Of a DNA stretch of 64,000 bases, positions 18,294 through 27,841 are shown piece after piece. Numbering within the stretch: the first letter of the stretch is position 1; each line of letters opens with the position of its first letter. Below the pieces are notes generated by a model. The model did no database searches and was not told where the DNA came from. It saw only the letters and a list, made by a program, of their open reading frames with translations. Origin of the DNA: CAZRUA01 sp964603125. Its GTDB lineage: Bacteria; Bacteroidota; Bacteroidia; B-17B0; Aurantibacillaceae. A program made the translations under genes and the position numbers. The stretch covers positions 12,226-76,225 of the forward strand of contig CAZRUA010000004.1 of assembly GCA_964603125.1 (NCBI GenBank). The letters run 5' to 3'.

Positions 18294-19520
18294 ATGATGA
18301 AAAAAATAGTAATTCTTTTGGTATTAGTAATCTGGAACTTTAGTTTAAAAAGTCAGATAACATGGTTTATTAATAAAGATAGCGTTATAACTTATTATTA
18401 TCATGATGGTGATGAGTTTGAAGGTGACAAATTAAATACGGATAAATGGTATCATAGTTATGGTTGGGGAAGAAGTATTTATTTGCAAAGAGAGCAACAA
18501 TACTATACAGAAGGTAAAAACTCTTACGTGAAAGATGGGCATTTAACTTTATTTGCGCAAAAAGAAAAAGTAGTTGAGAAAGTAATTGATTGGCTGCCCG
18601 AAACGGATAGTATTAAGGGACATCGTGGTATTATGGCTTTAAATAAACGCGAGTTTAAATACACGGCTGGAATGATTCAACATAAGAAGCATTTTAAATA
18701 TGGCTATTATGAAATTAAATTTAAGTTAACAGACACAGCTGGCTATTGGCCTGCCTTTTGGCTTTATGGAGGAACACCGAATGAGGAAATAGATTGGATG
18801 GAGTTAAAAACGGAAAGAAAGAACTCAAATAGGGTTGGCAGAGGCATATCTGATCCTAAGTTGAACAAAAAGAGAAAGGGAATTGTAATGAGAAATTGGG
18901 GTGGACATGTTTACTTTAAAGGTGATTTAACAAAGGAATGGAATGTGGTAGCAGGAGAATGGACACCAGAGTATCTTAAATATTATTTGAATGGTGAGTG
19001 TGTAGCTTATTCCAAAATACCAATGAATTTAGAAAAAAGTTTGGTGGCAAATATAGCGGTGCCATCCAATAATGGGCCATTTAATCCTGGGCCAGATACG
19101 AATTTGGTGGGACGAAATAATTTCGAGATTGATTACATAAGAGTTTGGACAAGGAACCCGGATTCGGCGCATGTTTTTAATGAGTTGCAGCAATTCAGTT
19201 ACAAAGATACTATTGCAAAAACTAAACTAAAATCAAAAACTAGGTTTTTATACGACACCAGAGAAGTGCACAAAAATGAAGGTATAGTAGCTTCGTTTTT
19301 GCCTTGCGGAGAAGGTGAGTATGTATTGCAAGTTTTAGGTCCAGAAATTCCAAAAAAATCAACGTACTCTATTATAATTGATGGTAAAACCACTGTTCTT
19401 AAAAAGATACTACAGTATGGTGATGTAAAAATCGATTTAAAAAATTATGTTGAAAGCCAAGTTACTTTGGTTATCGATGCTGGTTATAAACAAATAGTTT
19501 ATAATATTCCGAGGAAGTAA
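18294..19520 (+). CDS. Secreted GH16-family glycanase
   Basis: The 408-residue protein has a signal peptide (residues 1-20) and a GH16 jelly-roll domain (about 35-290) with the catalytic motif EIDWME: nucleophile Glu165, helper Asp167, acid/base Glu170. WPAFWLYGG before it and NNFEIDYIRVWTRN after it are typical. The last 110 residues form an extra beta-rich domain. GH16 enzymes cleave beta-1,3/1,4-glucans and galactans by a retaining mechanism; the substrate cannot be told. It is divergent from the exopolysaccharide operon, so it could process that polymer or an environmental glycan. Tandem ATGs occur at 18294 and 18297. Confidence 0.88.
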   Translation: MMKKIVILLVLVIWNFSLKSQITWFINKDSVITYYYHDGDEFEGDKLNTDKWYHSYGWGRSIYLQREQQYYTEGKNSYVKDGHLTLFAQKEKVVEKVIDWLPETDSIKGHRGIMALNKREFKYTAGMIQHKKHFKYGYYEIKFKLTDTAGYWPAFWLYGGTPNEEIDWMELKTERKNSNRVGRGISDPKLNKKRKGIVMRNWGGHVYFKGDLTKEWNVVAGEWTPEYLKYYLNGECVAYSKIPMNLEKSLVANIAVPSNNGPFNPGPDTNLVGRNNFEIDYIRVWTRNPDSAHVFNELQQFSYKDTIAKTKLKSKTRFLYDTREVHKNEGIVASFLPCGEGEYVLQVLGPEIPKKSTYSIIIDGKTTVLKKILQYGDVKIDLKNYVESQVTLVIDAGYKQIVYNIPRK

Positions 19521-19524
19521 AAGT

Positions 19525-20961
19525 TTAATTACGTTTTTTATATAAAAAATATTTTTTCACTTTTAAATTTACTAGAGAGTATTCTTTCAATAAAATAGTA
19601 TCGCTTTTATTTTCTTCAGTTATTACAAGGTAATCGCTTTTATAAGGTTTGTAAGGGTTTAACGAAATGTTTTTGTATCTAGCGAAATAACTATGTAAAC
19701 CCCAGTTTTCGAAAAGATTAGAAGGTATATCTATTGTTATTCCTTCTGGTAATACTTCAACTATAGCTTTAGGATCATTTATTTTATTTTCATCACGATT
19801 AATTTTATCTGAAAAGTAAAAGCAGGAAATAACACCAACTAATAAAAGCATAAAACTAAATACTTTGAAAACAAGTATCGATTTGGATTTAAAGAAATTA
19901 TCGGTCATTACTTCTGTCAAGTTATTATAAACCAAAGATGAAAAACCTATGGCAAAAAACGGTAAAGCAATTATTAAGTAAAAGCCGCTTTGTTTTAAAC
20001 TAACCATAAATGGTAGCACGCCTGTAAAGGCAAATAAAATAAATAATAGTGCAGTCTTTCTATCTTGTTTGGAAATTGCGATTTGTATTTTTTTTACTTT
20101 TAATGTTAGCCAAAATAAAACAAGTAAAATAAAGGTGGGAATCAATTCTTGAACTAATCTCCATAAAATGGAGAAACGTGAATCAACAGTTACAAATTTA
20201 TTCAAAGAATTACCTAGTTGTAAATGAAAGTAAGTAGTAACACTTGCTTTAACAGAATCATTAATCATTACCATTAATAAAATTGGAGCTATTGTGAAGA
20301 AAACAATACCTAGGCTTTCTAATATCATACTTAAGAAACTGTTTTTTCGATACACTAACCAATAGAGAAAGGGGAATGTCCAAGGGAATAGGGCTACTGG
20401 ACCTTTGGTTAAGCAAGCCATTGTTAAAGATAAACCACACAAAACAATAAAGTATTTCTTTGTGGATGTTTTATAGTGTAAATAAAACAGTATGGATAAA
20501 TTTATAAAAATGCAAAGTGTGTTTTCAAGAACGTTATTGGTTGCAGCCCAAGTAACAAGTGGTATCGATATCCAAAAAAGTAAGGGAAGCCAAGTTTTAT
20601 TATTATTTAGCTGTTTCCATATTTTAACTATTACAATAGCGCTAAGTAGAAAAGTAAATATGGAATATAATTTATCTATAAATAAATGGTCGCCGAACAA
20701 TTTGTAGAAAACACTTTGTAAGGCCATTGCTAAAGGAGGGTGGCTATGAAAATGAGGGTCGAGGATTTCAGTATAATGTCTATCCCATATGGTTCCATTA
20801 CCATTGGCTAAATTTCGGGCAATTGTAGAGTAAACAACCCCATCTAAAAACATTCCTTGCGATAAGAAATAAGGACTAATTAAAATAAGGAATATGGCTA
20901 CAATAAAAATGTAGAATGGAAGTTTTTCTTTTAAAGCTTCTTTAGAATTATTTACATTCAT
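19525..20961 (-). CDS. GT39/ArnT-like membrane glycosyltransferase
   Basis: The 478-residue protein has about 11 membrane helices and a small C-terminal extracytoplasmic domain. The first loop has FLDGVVYSTIARNLANGNGTIWDRHYTE and HSHPPLAMALQSVFYKLFGD, the acidic-residue-plus-HPPL pattern of the dolichyl-phosphate-mannose mannosyltransferase and ArnT family (PMT_2), which transfers sugars from a lipid-phosphate carrier to protein or lipid A on the periplasmic side. Acceptor and donor are unknown. It converges on the GH16 gene with only four bases between the stops, and no terminator is visible there. Confidence 0.8.
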   Translation of the reverse strand: MNVNNSKEALKEKLPFYIFIVAIFLILISPYFLSQGMFLDGVVYSTIARNLANGNGTIWDRHYTEILDPHFHSHPPLAMALQSVFYKLFGDHLFIDKLYSIFTFLLSAIVIVKIWKQLNNNKTWLPLLFWISIPLVTWAATNNVLENTLCIFINLSILFYLHYKTSTKKYFIVLCGLSLTMACLTKGPVALFPWTFPFLYWLVYRKNSFLSMILESLGIVFFTIAPILLMVMINDSVKASVTTYFHLQLGNSLNKFVTVDSRFSILWRLVQELIPTFILLVLFWLTLKVKKIQIAISKQDRKTALLFILFAFTGVLPFMVSLKQSGFYLIIALPFFAIGFSSLVYNNLTEVMTDNFFKSKSILVFKVFSFMLLLVGVISCFYFSDKINRDENKINDPKAIVEVLPEGITIDIPSNLFENWGLHSYFARYKNISLNPYKPYKSDYLVITEENKSDTILLKEYSLVNLKVKKYFLYKKRN

Positions 20962-21062
20962 ATTTGTTTAAAAGTATAGATAGAAGCTTAAAATGATCTT
21001 AATAAAAACGCAAACAATCGTAGTTTTTTCTTTGAACTTTTGATGTTAGTTAAGGAATTAGG

Positions 21063-22367
21063 TTACTTAATTCCAAACTTAATTTTATATCTGTTATAAA
21101 GTTCCTGTTGCTCATTTGTGAGTTGCAAACTTTTACCATTGATATACGCCAAAATAATATTATTTGTTCTAATATCTAGTGCATCACCCTCACTCACAAT
21201 AAATGAAGCGTCTTTTCCAACTTCAACAGTTCCAAGGTTATTTAGGCCTAAAATTTTTGCAGTGCTCGAAGTAATACTTGCAAGGGCTTGCTCCTTGGTT
21301 AAGCCATAAGCTACAGTTGTTCCAGCTAAAAATGGAAGGTTACGAGTATTCATTCCTTCCATATCACCTTCGTTTTGCAGGCAAAATTCAACAGAATCTT
21401 TTTGTAATAAATAAGCTAATTTGTAAGGTAAATCAATATCGTCATGTTCATAGCCAGGTAAGTCATGAACTCTATTTATCATTACTGCAATTTTATTTTC
21501 ACGCAAAAATGAAGTTGTTTTATAACTTTCTTTTGCGCCTACTAACACAATTTTTGTAGATGTATATTCTTTAGCGAAATTAATAGATGCAACTATATCT
21601 TTCACAAAGTCAACATGAATGAATAATGTTTTTTTACCTTCAAACAAACCACGCATTGCTTCAAAAGCAAGGTTTTTCTCAGTAATATCTTTAGTTAATG
21701 AATAAGCTTTTGCATCAGCAAAATATTTTTTTAATTCGTTTAATTGATCTTCAAAGTCTGGATTAGGTTTACCATTTCTTCTATTCATTAATCTAGGAAA
21801 GTTCAAATGAATACCGTCATCCGTTTTTACAACGGCGTCTTCCCAGTTCCATCCATCCAAAGCCATAACTGAAGAAGTTCCTGATATTACTCCACCTTTT
21901 GGAGTTACTTGTGCAAATAAAACTCCATTTGTTCTAACTGTTGGAGTAACTTTACTATCTGTGTTATAAGAAATTAAAGCGCGCACATTTGGGTTATAGG
22001 CACCAACTTCATCAAAATCATTCGTTGCTCTTACAGCATCTATTTCATTTAAACCAAGTGTTGAGTTTGGCGCTATAAAACCAGGGTATAAATGTTTTCC
22101 TACTAAGCTGATCGTGGTGTCGTATGCACCCGCGCTTAGTCTGGTTAAAGTAGCGTCGGCAACTAAATCAATTTTACCATTTTTGAAGCCAACTAAAGCA
22201 TTTTCTATTACTTTGCCGTTACCAGTATGAACGGTTACATTACTTAGTAATATACTTTTTGTTTGCATTTTAGCAGGTGTTGGTTGTTGTGCATTTAAGT
22301 TAATGCTAAATGCAAATAAGCAGCCTGTAATAAGGCATTTATACTGTTTAAGAATAGTTGTACGCAT
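21063..22367 (-). CDS. Amidohydrolase-family protein lacking the HxH metal motif
   Basis: The 434-residue exported protein (signal peptide ending LNAQQ) has the layout of imidazolonepropionase-type amidohydrolases: an N-terminal beta-sandwich (LLSNVTVHTGNGKVIENALVGFKNGKI), a TIM barrel and the C-terminal LGLNNLGTVEVGKDASFIVSEGDALDIRTN. Where active members read PGFID.H.H this one reads PGFIAPNSTLG, so both metal histidines are absent. LFIHVD retains a later His, but the lysine/Asp positions are not evident. Similar proteins occur in Bacteroidota, often beside an intact paralogue, which is not present here. It may be a non-hydrolytic binding protein or have an altered site. Confidence 0.8.
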   Translation of the reverse strand: MRTTILKQYKCLITGCLFAFSINLNAQQPTPAKMQTKSILLSNVTVHTGNGKVIENALVGFKNGKIDLVADATLTRLSAGAYDTTISLVGKHLYPGFIAPNSTLGLNEIDAVRATNDFDEVGAYNPNVRALISYNTDSKVTPTVRTNGVLFAQVTPKGGVISGTSSVMALDGWNWEDAVVKTDDGIHLNFPRLMNRRNGKPNPDFEDQLNELKKYFADAKAYSLTKDITEKNLAFEAMRGLFEGKKTLFIHVDFVKDIVASINFAKEYTSTKIVLVGAKESYKTTSFLRENKIAVMINRVHDLPGYEHDDIDLPYKLAYLLQKDSVEFCLQNEGDMEGMNTRNLPFLAGTTVAYGLTKEQALASITSSTAKILGLNNLGTVEVGKDASFIVSEGDALDIRTNNIILAYINGKSLQLTNEQQELYNRYKIKFGIK

Positions 22368-22439
22368 ATTTTAAATATTAACCAAATATAATAAGTTTTT
22401 GCTAAGGTTTACCTTAAAATCAAGGATTAAATGAAGTAA

Positions 22440-22740
22440 TTCGTCATTAATTTTGTGGTAATAGGGTTTGTTTTTTCTTCTTTGCCGACTTTGATATTGT
22501 ATTAAATCAGGACATAAATTCATCCAGTATTCAATTCCTTTTTTAGTTTCATAGCATCATAACTAACAAAAACATATCCCTTCATTCGTTTGCTTATAAA
22601 ATCCATACCTCTGCAGCCATAGATTTAAGTATAATTTCGTTTAGTATTGGGTTAATTCTAAGCATTATTTCTTCTCTCACAATACCAATACATCTGTTAT
22701 TGTTTATCATAATATATGCACGGAGCATGTATTTTTCTTC
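22440..22740 (-). pseudogene. Decayed tfoX/sxy N-terminal-domain gene
   Basis: The 555-bp gap before the TonB receptor gene holds a broken minus-strand gene. Three consecutive pieces in three frames spell a TfoX-N domain: EEKYMLRAYIMINNNRCIGIVREEIMLRINPILNEIILK (about 22740-22620), then GCRGMDFISKRMKGYVFV (about 22618-22565), then GIEYWMNLCPDL followed by a basic tail (about 22530-22450). These correspond to EEKkMFGG..FMvn.kmciGv, pMdF..RpMkGyvfV and the W.....l C-terminus of TfoX/Sxy proteins. At least two frameshifts and stops separate the pieces, and the N-terminal start is missing. No other gene is seen in the gap. Confidence 0.8.
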
Positions 22741-22922
22741 TATATATTAGAAGTAAGTTATAGATGCTCTGATTCTACTTAAAACATTTCAGTAAATGCG
22801 ATTCTTTTATAAGGATAATATAGTTTTACAATTCAACCATCAAAAACTACAATTCAATGGTTTTTGTATTCAGTACCTCTTTTTTTGATTCTAATATTGC
22901 AGTATAAATTAATTATCAAGCT

Positions 22923-25313
22923 ATGAATTTAATAAAAACATTACTTACAGTTTTATCATTTTTAATGATGAAAAATGTTGTTTTATCTCAAGTCGAATCT
23001 AATCAAACACAGGTTATAAGAGGCACTGTTGTAGATAAGCAATCTCAGGCTACCTTACCAGGAGTTACTATTTCACTTCTCAATTCTAATCCAATTATTG
23101 CTAGTCAAACTGATATTGATGGTAAATTTAAAATTGAAAATGTGAAACCTGGAAGATACGATGTGAAGTTTTCTGTTTTGGGATATAAGGAGTTTATCAT
23201 GCCCAATGTAGAGGTAAATACAGGTAAAGAGGTAGTTGTGGAGGTAGGTTTGGAAGAGAATGTTACCGCTGTAAATGAAGTAACAGTAACTGGAACTAAA
23301 AAAAATGAAACGGTTAATGAAATGACATCAGTTAGCGCACGTTCATTTTCAATGGAGGAAGTAAATCGTTATGCAGGTGGACGTTCGGATCCATCACGTT
23401 TAGCTGCTAATTTCGCGGGAGTTAGTTCACCTGATGATTCGAGAAATGATATTGTTATCAGAGGTAACTCTCCAACTGGAGTTTTATGGAGAATTGAGGG
23501 ATTAAATATTCCAAATCCCAATCACTTTTCAACCATAGGAACAACAGGTGGTCCGGTAAGTGCTATCAATACAAATGTCATTAAGAATTCAGATTTTTTT
23601 ACTTCAGCTTTTCCTTCGGAGTATGGTAATGCAAACGCAGGTGTTTTTGATCTAGGTTTTAGAACTGGTAATTCCGAAAAACGCGAGCATACTTTTCAAA
23701 TTGGGGCATTAACGGGTATTGAAGCTATGACAGAAGGACCAATTAATAAAGAAAAGGGTTCTTCTTATTTATTAGCTTATCGTTATTCTTTTACTGGAGT
23801 GGCTCAAGCTATCGGTATTCCAATCGGTACAACAGCAACACCATTCTATCAGGATTTATCGTTTAAAATAAATAGCGGCATGACTAAGTTGGGAAGATTT
23901 ACTTTATTTGGGCTTGGTGCTAAAAGTCATATTAATTTTTCGCATAATAAAATTGATTCAACTGATTTATTTGCCGACCCTTCTAAAGACAGCTACTTCA
24001 CCAGTGATATTGGCTTAGTTGGCTTAAAGCATTTTGTAAGAATAAATGACAAAGCATACATCAATACAATTATTGGAGTAACTTATAATGGTTCAAATTA
24101 CTTGCAAGATGATGTTGTGAACAAGGAACCTTTGCTTGTTAAACGTGAAGTGGAAAATAAAACAAGCCAACTGCATTATTCAATAAACACCTCTTATAAT
24201 GTAAAGGTTAATCCCAAAGTATTTGTAAAGGCAGGTGCTATAGCGGAGGTGATCAATTTAAATTTAAATGCACGTCAGTTGGATAGTAATAATGTTTGGG
24301 ATCAATATTGGGACACTAAAGATTATACCAACTTATTGCAGGCATACGCCCAAGTGAAGTACAGAATTAACGAGAGCTTAACGTTAAATACAGGATTGCA
24401 TACTCAGTTTTTAACATTAAACAATTCTTATTCCATTGAACCAAGAGTTGGATTAAAATACCAATTGAACACTAAGAATAGTTTTAGTGTTGGTTATGGC
24501 ATGCACAGCCAAATGCAACCAACGGATGTTTATTTTTACAGAACTATTCAGGCTGATGGTTCATATTTGCAAACAAACAAAGATTTAGATTTCACTCGTA
24601 GTCAACATTTTGTTTTGGGTTACGATGTTTTACCGGTAAAGGATTGGAGGATTAAGACTGAGGTATATTATCAGTTATTAAGTAATGTACCTGTAAGTAA
24701 AGACGCAAATAGTTTTTCAATGTTGAATACAGGTGCTAGCTTTATTCCAAATACCGAAGGTAATTTGGAAAATAAGGGAACTGGAACTAATTATGGCGCA
24801 GAATTAACAATTGAGAAATTTTTCAGTAAAGGATATTATGCATTAATCACTGGAACTATTTACGAGTCAAAGTACAAAGGAAGTGATAAGATAGAACATA
24901 ATACTGCCTTTAATGGTAACTACGTTTATAATGTTTTGGCTGGCAAGGAATTTAAGGTTGGCAAAAGTAAACGAAACTTAATAAGTTTAGGTGTAAAAAT
25001 GACACAAGCAGGTGGAAGATATTATACACCGGTTGATTTGCAAGCTTCACAAGCAGCGCAAGCTCAAGTTTTAAAAGGAGATGATTATGCTTTTAGTGAG
25101 AGGAACCCAGGCTTTTTTAGGTTAGATATTAAAACAGGTTTTGTTTTAAATAGTAGCAAGCGTAAAATTTCTCAATCTTGGTCGTTTGATATTCAAAATG
25201 TAACCAATAATAAGAATGTATTTGCTCAACGTTATAATGCATTAACCAATCAAATTAATACTGCATATCAAATTGGTTTCTTTCCAAATTTTGTATATAA
25301 AGTTCAATTCTAA
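22923..25313 (+). CDS. TonB-dependent receptor with carboxypeptidase-regulatory-like domain
   Basis: The 796-residue outer-membrane receptor has a signal peptide (to about residue 22), a CarboxypepD_reg-like beta-sandwich (RGTVVDKQSQATLPGVTISLL...DIDGKFKIENVKPGRYDVKFSVLGY, about 32-105), a plug domain (VRGNSPTGVLWRIEGLNIPNPNHF-like region, about 130-240) and a 22-strand-type barrel ending in aromatic FVYKVQF. No SusD partner follows, so it is more like a siderophore, peptide or metal receptor than a glycan SusC. The following quinone reductase and LytS/LytTR genes are codirectional and closely spaced, so a common transcript is likely. Confidence 0.92.
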   Translation: MNLIKTLLTVLSFLMMKNVVLSQVESNQTQVIRGTVVDKQSQATLPGVTISLLNSNPIIASQTDIDGKFKIENVKPGRYDVKFSVLGYKEFIMPNVEVNTGKEVVVEVGLEENVTAVNEVTVTGTKKNETVNEMTSVSARSFSMEEVNRYAGGRSDPSRLAANFAGVSSPDDSRNDIVIRGNSPTGVLWRIEGLNIPNPNHFSTIGTTGGPVSAINTNVIKNSDFFTSAFPSEYGNANAGVFDLGFRTGNSEKREHTFQIGALTGIEAMTEGPINKEKGSSYLLAYRYSFTGVAQAIGIPIGTTATPFYQDLSFKINSGMTKLGRFTLFGLGAKSHINFSHNKIDSTDLFADPSKDSYFTSDIGLVGLKHFVRINDKAYINTIIGVTYNGSNYLQDDVVNKEPLLVKREVENKTSQLHYSINTSYNVKVNPKVFVKAGAIAEVINLNLNARQLDSNNVWDQYWDTKDYTNLLQAYAQVKYRINESLTLNTGLHTQFLTLNNSYSIEPRVGLKYQLNTKNSFSVGYGMHSQMQPTDVYFYRTIQADGSYLQTNKDLDFTRSQHFVLGYDVLPVKDWRIKTEVYYQLLSNVPVSKDANSFSMLNTGASFIPNTEGNLENKGTGTNYGAELTIEKFFSKGYYALITGTIYESKYKGSDKIEHNTAFNGNYVYNVLAGKEFKVGKSKRNLISLGVKMTQAGGRYYTPVDLQASQAAQAQVLKGDDYAFSERNPGFFRLDIKTGFVLNSSKRKISQSWSFDIQNVTNNKNVFAQRYNALTNQINTAYQIGFFPNFVYKVQF

Positions 25314-25335
25314 TTAATAGCCTTAATAAAATACT

Positions 25336-25914
25336 ATGAAGAATATTTTAGTTATAAATGCTCATCCAAACAAGGAAAGTTTTAATTATGCTATTGCTGA
25401 AACGTATGTGAAATCGGCATTAACTATTGGTAATACTGTTGATGTTATTCAAATTGTGGATTTAAAGTTTAATCCAATTCTAGAGCATGGTTATCAAAAG
25501 CGAACCGAACTTGAACCCGATTTATTATTAGCATGGGAGAAAATTAAAAGGGCTAATCATATTGTTGTTGTTATGCCAATATGGTGGGGAGCAATGCCAG
25601 CTGGCTTAAAAGGTTTTTTCGACCGATTATTTTTACCTGGTATGGCATTTAAATACAGGGAAAATTCTGTTTGGTGGGATAAGTTATTAATTGGTAAAAC
25701 AGCTCATATAATTGTAACAATGGACACACCTGCATGGTATTATAAAATATTTTACAGGAATGCTGGGATTAGCCAATTGAAAAGAAATATTCTTCAGTTC
25801 TGCGGAATCAAACCTGTTAAAACTACTATCATTAGTCCAATTAAAAATAGCACATTAGAGTTTAGATTAAATTGGTTAAAGAAGATAGCTGAGATTGCCA
25901 AATATCAATCCTAA
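25336..25914 (+). CDS. NAD(P)H:quinone oxidoreductase, flavodoxin-fold
   Basis: The 192-residue protein has the Flavodoxin_2 fold. MKNILVINAHPNKESFNYAIAETY is the FMN/FAD phosphate loop, VVVMPIWWGAMPAGLKGFFDRLFLPGMAFKY is the conserved flavin-contact region of MdaB/KefF/YwrO-type quinone reductases, and the length is standard. It would reduce quinones by two electrons in the cytoplasm using NAD(P)H, protecting against redox cycling. The gene starts 22 bases after the TonB receptor stop. Confidence 0.88.
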   Translation: MKNILVINAHPNKESFNYAIAETYVKSALTIGNTVDVIQIVDLKFNPILEHGYQKRTELEPDLLLAWEKIKRANHIVVVMPIWWGAMPAGLKGFFDRLFLPGMAFKYRENSVWWDKLLIGKTAHIIVTMDTPAWYYKIFYRNAGISQLKRNILQFCGIKPVKTTIISPIKNSTLEFRLNWLKKIAEIAKYQS

Positions 25915-25930
25915 TTAGTAAATTTGTAAG

Positions 25931-26950
25931 ATGAGTCATAAAAAGTGGAGGTATATTGTAATGATAGTTGTTGGGGTAATCATCTCACTTCTAATCGATA
26001 CGGTTATTCCTTTTGATAGTCCTCATCATAATCGAATCCATGATTATATATTAAGTATATTATTAACTTTTTTAATTTGGGAAGGTAACTTAGTTATTGA
26101 TAAGCAAATTGAAAAACGAATTTCATGGCTTCTTCATCCAATTAAAAGACTTTTCATACAACTGCCAATTGGGACTATATTTAGCGCATTAACAATTTAT
26201 CTAGTAATGCTTTTGTATAAATCATATATATGTGATATACCAGAAAGCTTTAAGGATATGCTGTTTATTACTGCAGTTGTTATTGGAACACTGTCTTCTG
26301 TTTTATTAATAATTGTAGAAATTAGCGTGCAGTTTTTTATAAATTGGAAAAAATCTTTGGTAGAAGTAGAAAAGTATAAAACTGAAAGCATACAAGCGCA
26401 ACTGCAAAATTTGAAGACACAAGTTAACCCTCATTTTTTATTTAATAACTTAAGTGTATTATCATCTCTGGTTTATATTGATCAAGATAAAGCAGTTGAT
26501 TTTATTAACCAATTATCAAAAGTTTATAGGTATTTATTGGATAACAAAGATGTTGAATTGAGCAGGGTAGAGGATGAACTTAAATTTTTGGAATCATATA
26601 ATTATTTGTTGCAAATTCGATTTGATTCGAATTTAAAGTTTGAAATACATATTAATCAAAATGCTTTGAATAAATTAATTCCACCAATGTCTTTACAAAT
26701 GTTGGTTGAAAATGCAATTAAGCATAACGAAATTTCAAGTGAACAACCATTACGTATCGAGCTTAAAATCGAAGAGGATTTTATTACGGTATCAAATAAT
26801 TTGCAGTTAAGAGATCAACCAGAACCATCTTCAAAAACGGGACTTAAGAATATACGAGATAGGTACAAACACTTTACATCAAAGGAAGTGGAGGTTTTTG
26901 AGAATGAAAAGGTTTATGTTGTTAAACTACCATTAATTAAGGCTTCGTAA
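25931..26950 (+). CDS. LytS-family sensor histidine kinase
   Basis: The 339-residue kinase has four membrane helices in residues about 8-140 and then a cytoplasmic His_kinase domain with the phosphoacceptor in QVNPHFLFNNL (His168) and an ATPase domain with LVENAIKHN and TGLKNIRDRYKH. The sensing part is membrane-embedded without a periplasmic domain. The cognate regulator follows 29 bases downstream. Its input is unknown; linkage to a TonB receptor and a quinone reductase suggests an envelope or redox cue, which is only inference. Confidence 0.92.
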   Translation: MSHKKWRYIVMIVVGVIISLLIDTVIPFDSPHHNRIHDYILSILLTFLIWEGNLVIDKQIEKRISWLLHPIKRLFIQLPIGTIFSALTIYLVMLLYKSYICDIPESFKDMLFITAVVIGTLSSVLLIIVEISVQFFINWKKSLVEVEKYKTESIQAQLQNLKTQVNPHFLFNNLSVLSSLVYIDQDKAVDFINQLSKVYRYLLDNKDVELSRVEDELKFLESYNYLLQIRFDSNLKFEIHINQNALNKLIPPMSLQMLVENAIKHNEISSEQPLRIELKIEEDFITVSNNLQLRDQPEPSSKTGLKNIRDRYKHFTSKEVEVFENEKVYVVKLPLIKAS

Positions 26951-26979
26951 GGAGTTGTATTATTAAATAATATGAAGTT

Positions 26980-27735
26980 ATGAATGCAATTATAATTGAA
27001 GATGAAAAACTATCGGCAATTCATTTAACCAATTTGTTAAAGAAGATAGATACTTCCATTCAAGTTATTGCTAATTACGATTCTGTTAAATCTACTGTTC
27101 AAGCATTTAAAAATGGAATGACTTGTGATTTACTTTTCGTGGATATTCATTTGGCAGATGGTATTAGTTTTGACATTTTCCAAAAGGTTAATATTGATAT
27201 ACCTGTAATTTTTACTACGGCTTATGATGAATACGCAATTAAAGCATTTAAATTAAATAGTGTAGATTATCTTTTAAAACCAATTGACGTAAAGGAGTTG
27301 AAAGTTGCCATAGAGAAGTTTCAGAAAAATTCAAGACCACAATTAAATATTCTCAGTCAAGGTATTGCGGATGTTTACAATAAACTAAACTCTCCTTACA
27401 AAAACCGGTTTATGGTTAAGTTAGGCGATAATATCGTGTCTCTCAAAGTTGAGGATGTGATATATTTTGTTTACGAAGATGGAACAGTTATCCTTACATC
27501 TAATGCTAATAAGAGATATGCTGTGGATTATACTATGGATAATTTAGAATCATTGGTCAACCCAAGTATGTTTTTCAGAATTAACCGAAAGGTTTTAATT
27601 AATATAAACGCAATTAAAAAGGTAGGGACTTATTTCAATAGTCGATTAATTATAACTGCTGAAAATTTAGAGGGTGATGATGGGATTGTTAGTAGAGATA
27701 GAGTAAATGATTTTAAACTTTGGCTTGATCAGTAG
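26980..27735 (+). CDS. LytTR-type response regulator
   Basis: The 251-residue protein has a receiver domain (acidic pocket IEDE, phosphorylated Asp55 in LLFVDIHLADG, TTAYDEYAIKAF, Lys in LLKPID) and a C-terminal LytTR DNA-binding domain (MVKLGDNIVSLKVEDVIYFVYEDG... FFRINRKVLININAIKKV, about 145-250). It pairs with the upstream LytS-like kinase. LytTR proteins bind two direct repeats as dimers; I could not identify target sites in the window. Confidence 0.93.
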   Translation: MNAIIIEDEKLSAIHLTNLLKKIDTSIQVIANYDSVKSTVQAFKNGMTCDLLFVDIHLADGISFDIFQKVNIDIPVIFTTAYDEYAIKAFKLNSVDYLLKPIDVKELKVAIEKFQKNSRPQLNILSQGIADVYNKLNSPYKNRFMVKLGDNIVSLKVEDVIYFVYEDGTVILTSNANKRYAVDYTMDNLESLVNPSMFFRINRKVLININAIKKVGTYFNSRLIITAENLEGDDGIVSRDRVNDFKLWLDQ

Positions 27736-27809
27736 TATTTGTTATATATTTCATGATTATACTTTTTATTTAATATGATATAAGTCATAACCTTTATTTT
27801 AGAGTGCTT

Positions 27810-27817
27810 TAGCTTTG
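27810..27817 (+). promoter_or_regulatory. -7 box of the universal stress protein gene
   Basis: TAGCTTTG matches TAnnTTTG exactly, 24 bases before the ATG at 27842. The -33 element is not clear, so confidence is limited. Confidence 0.4.
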
Positions 27818-27841
27818 TTGTAAACTTATAAAACAAAACAG

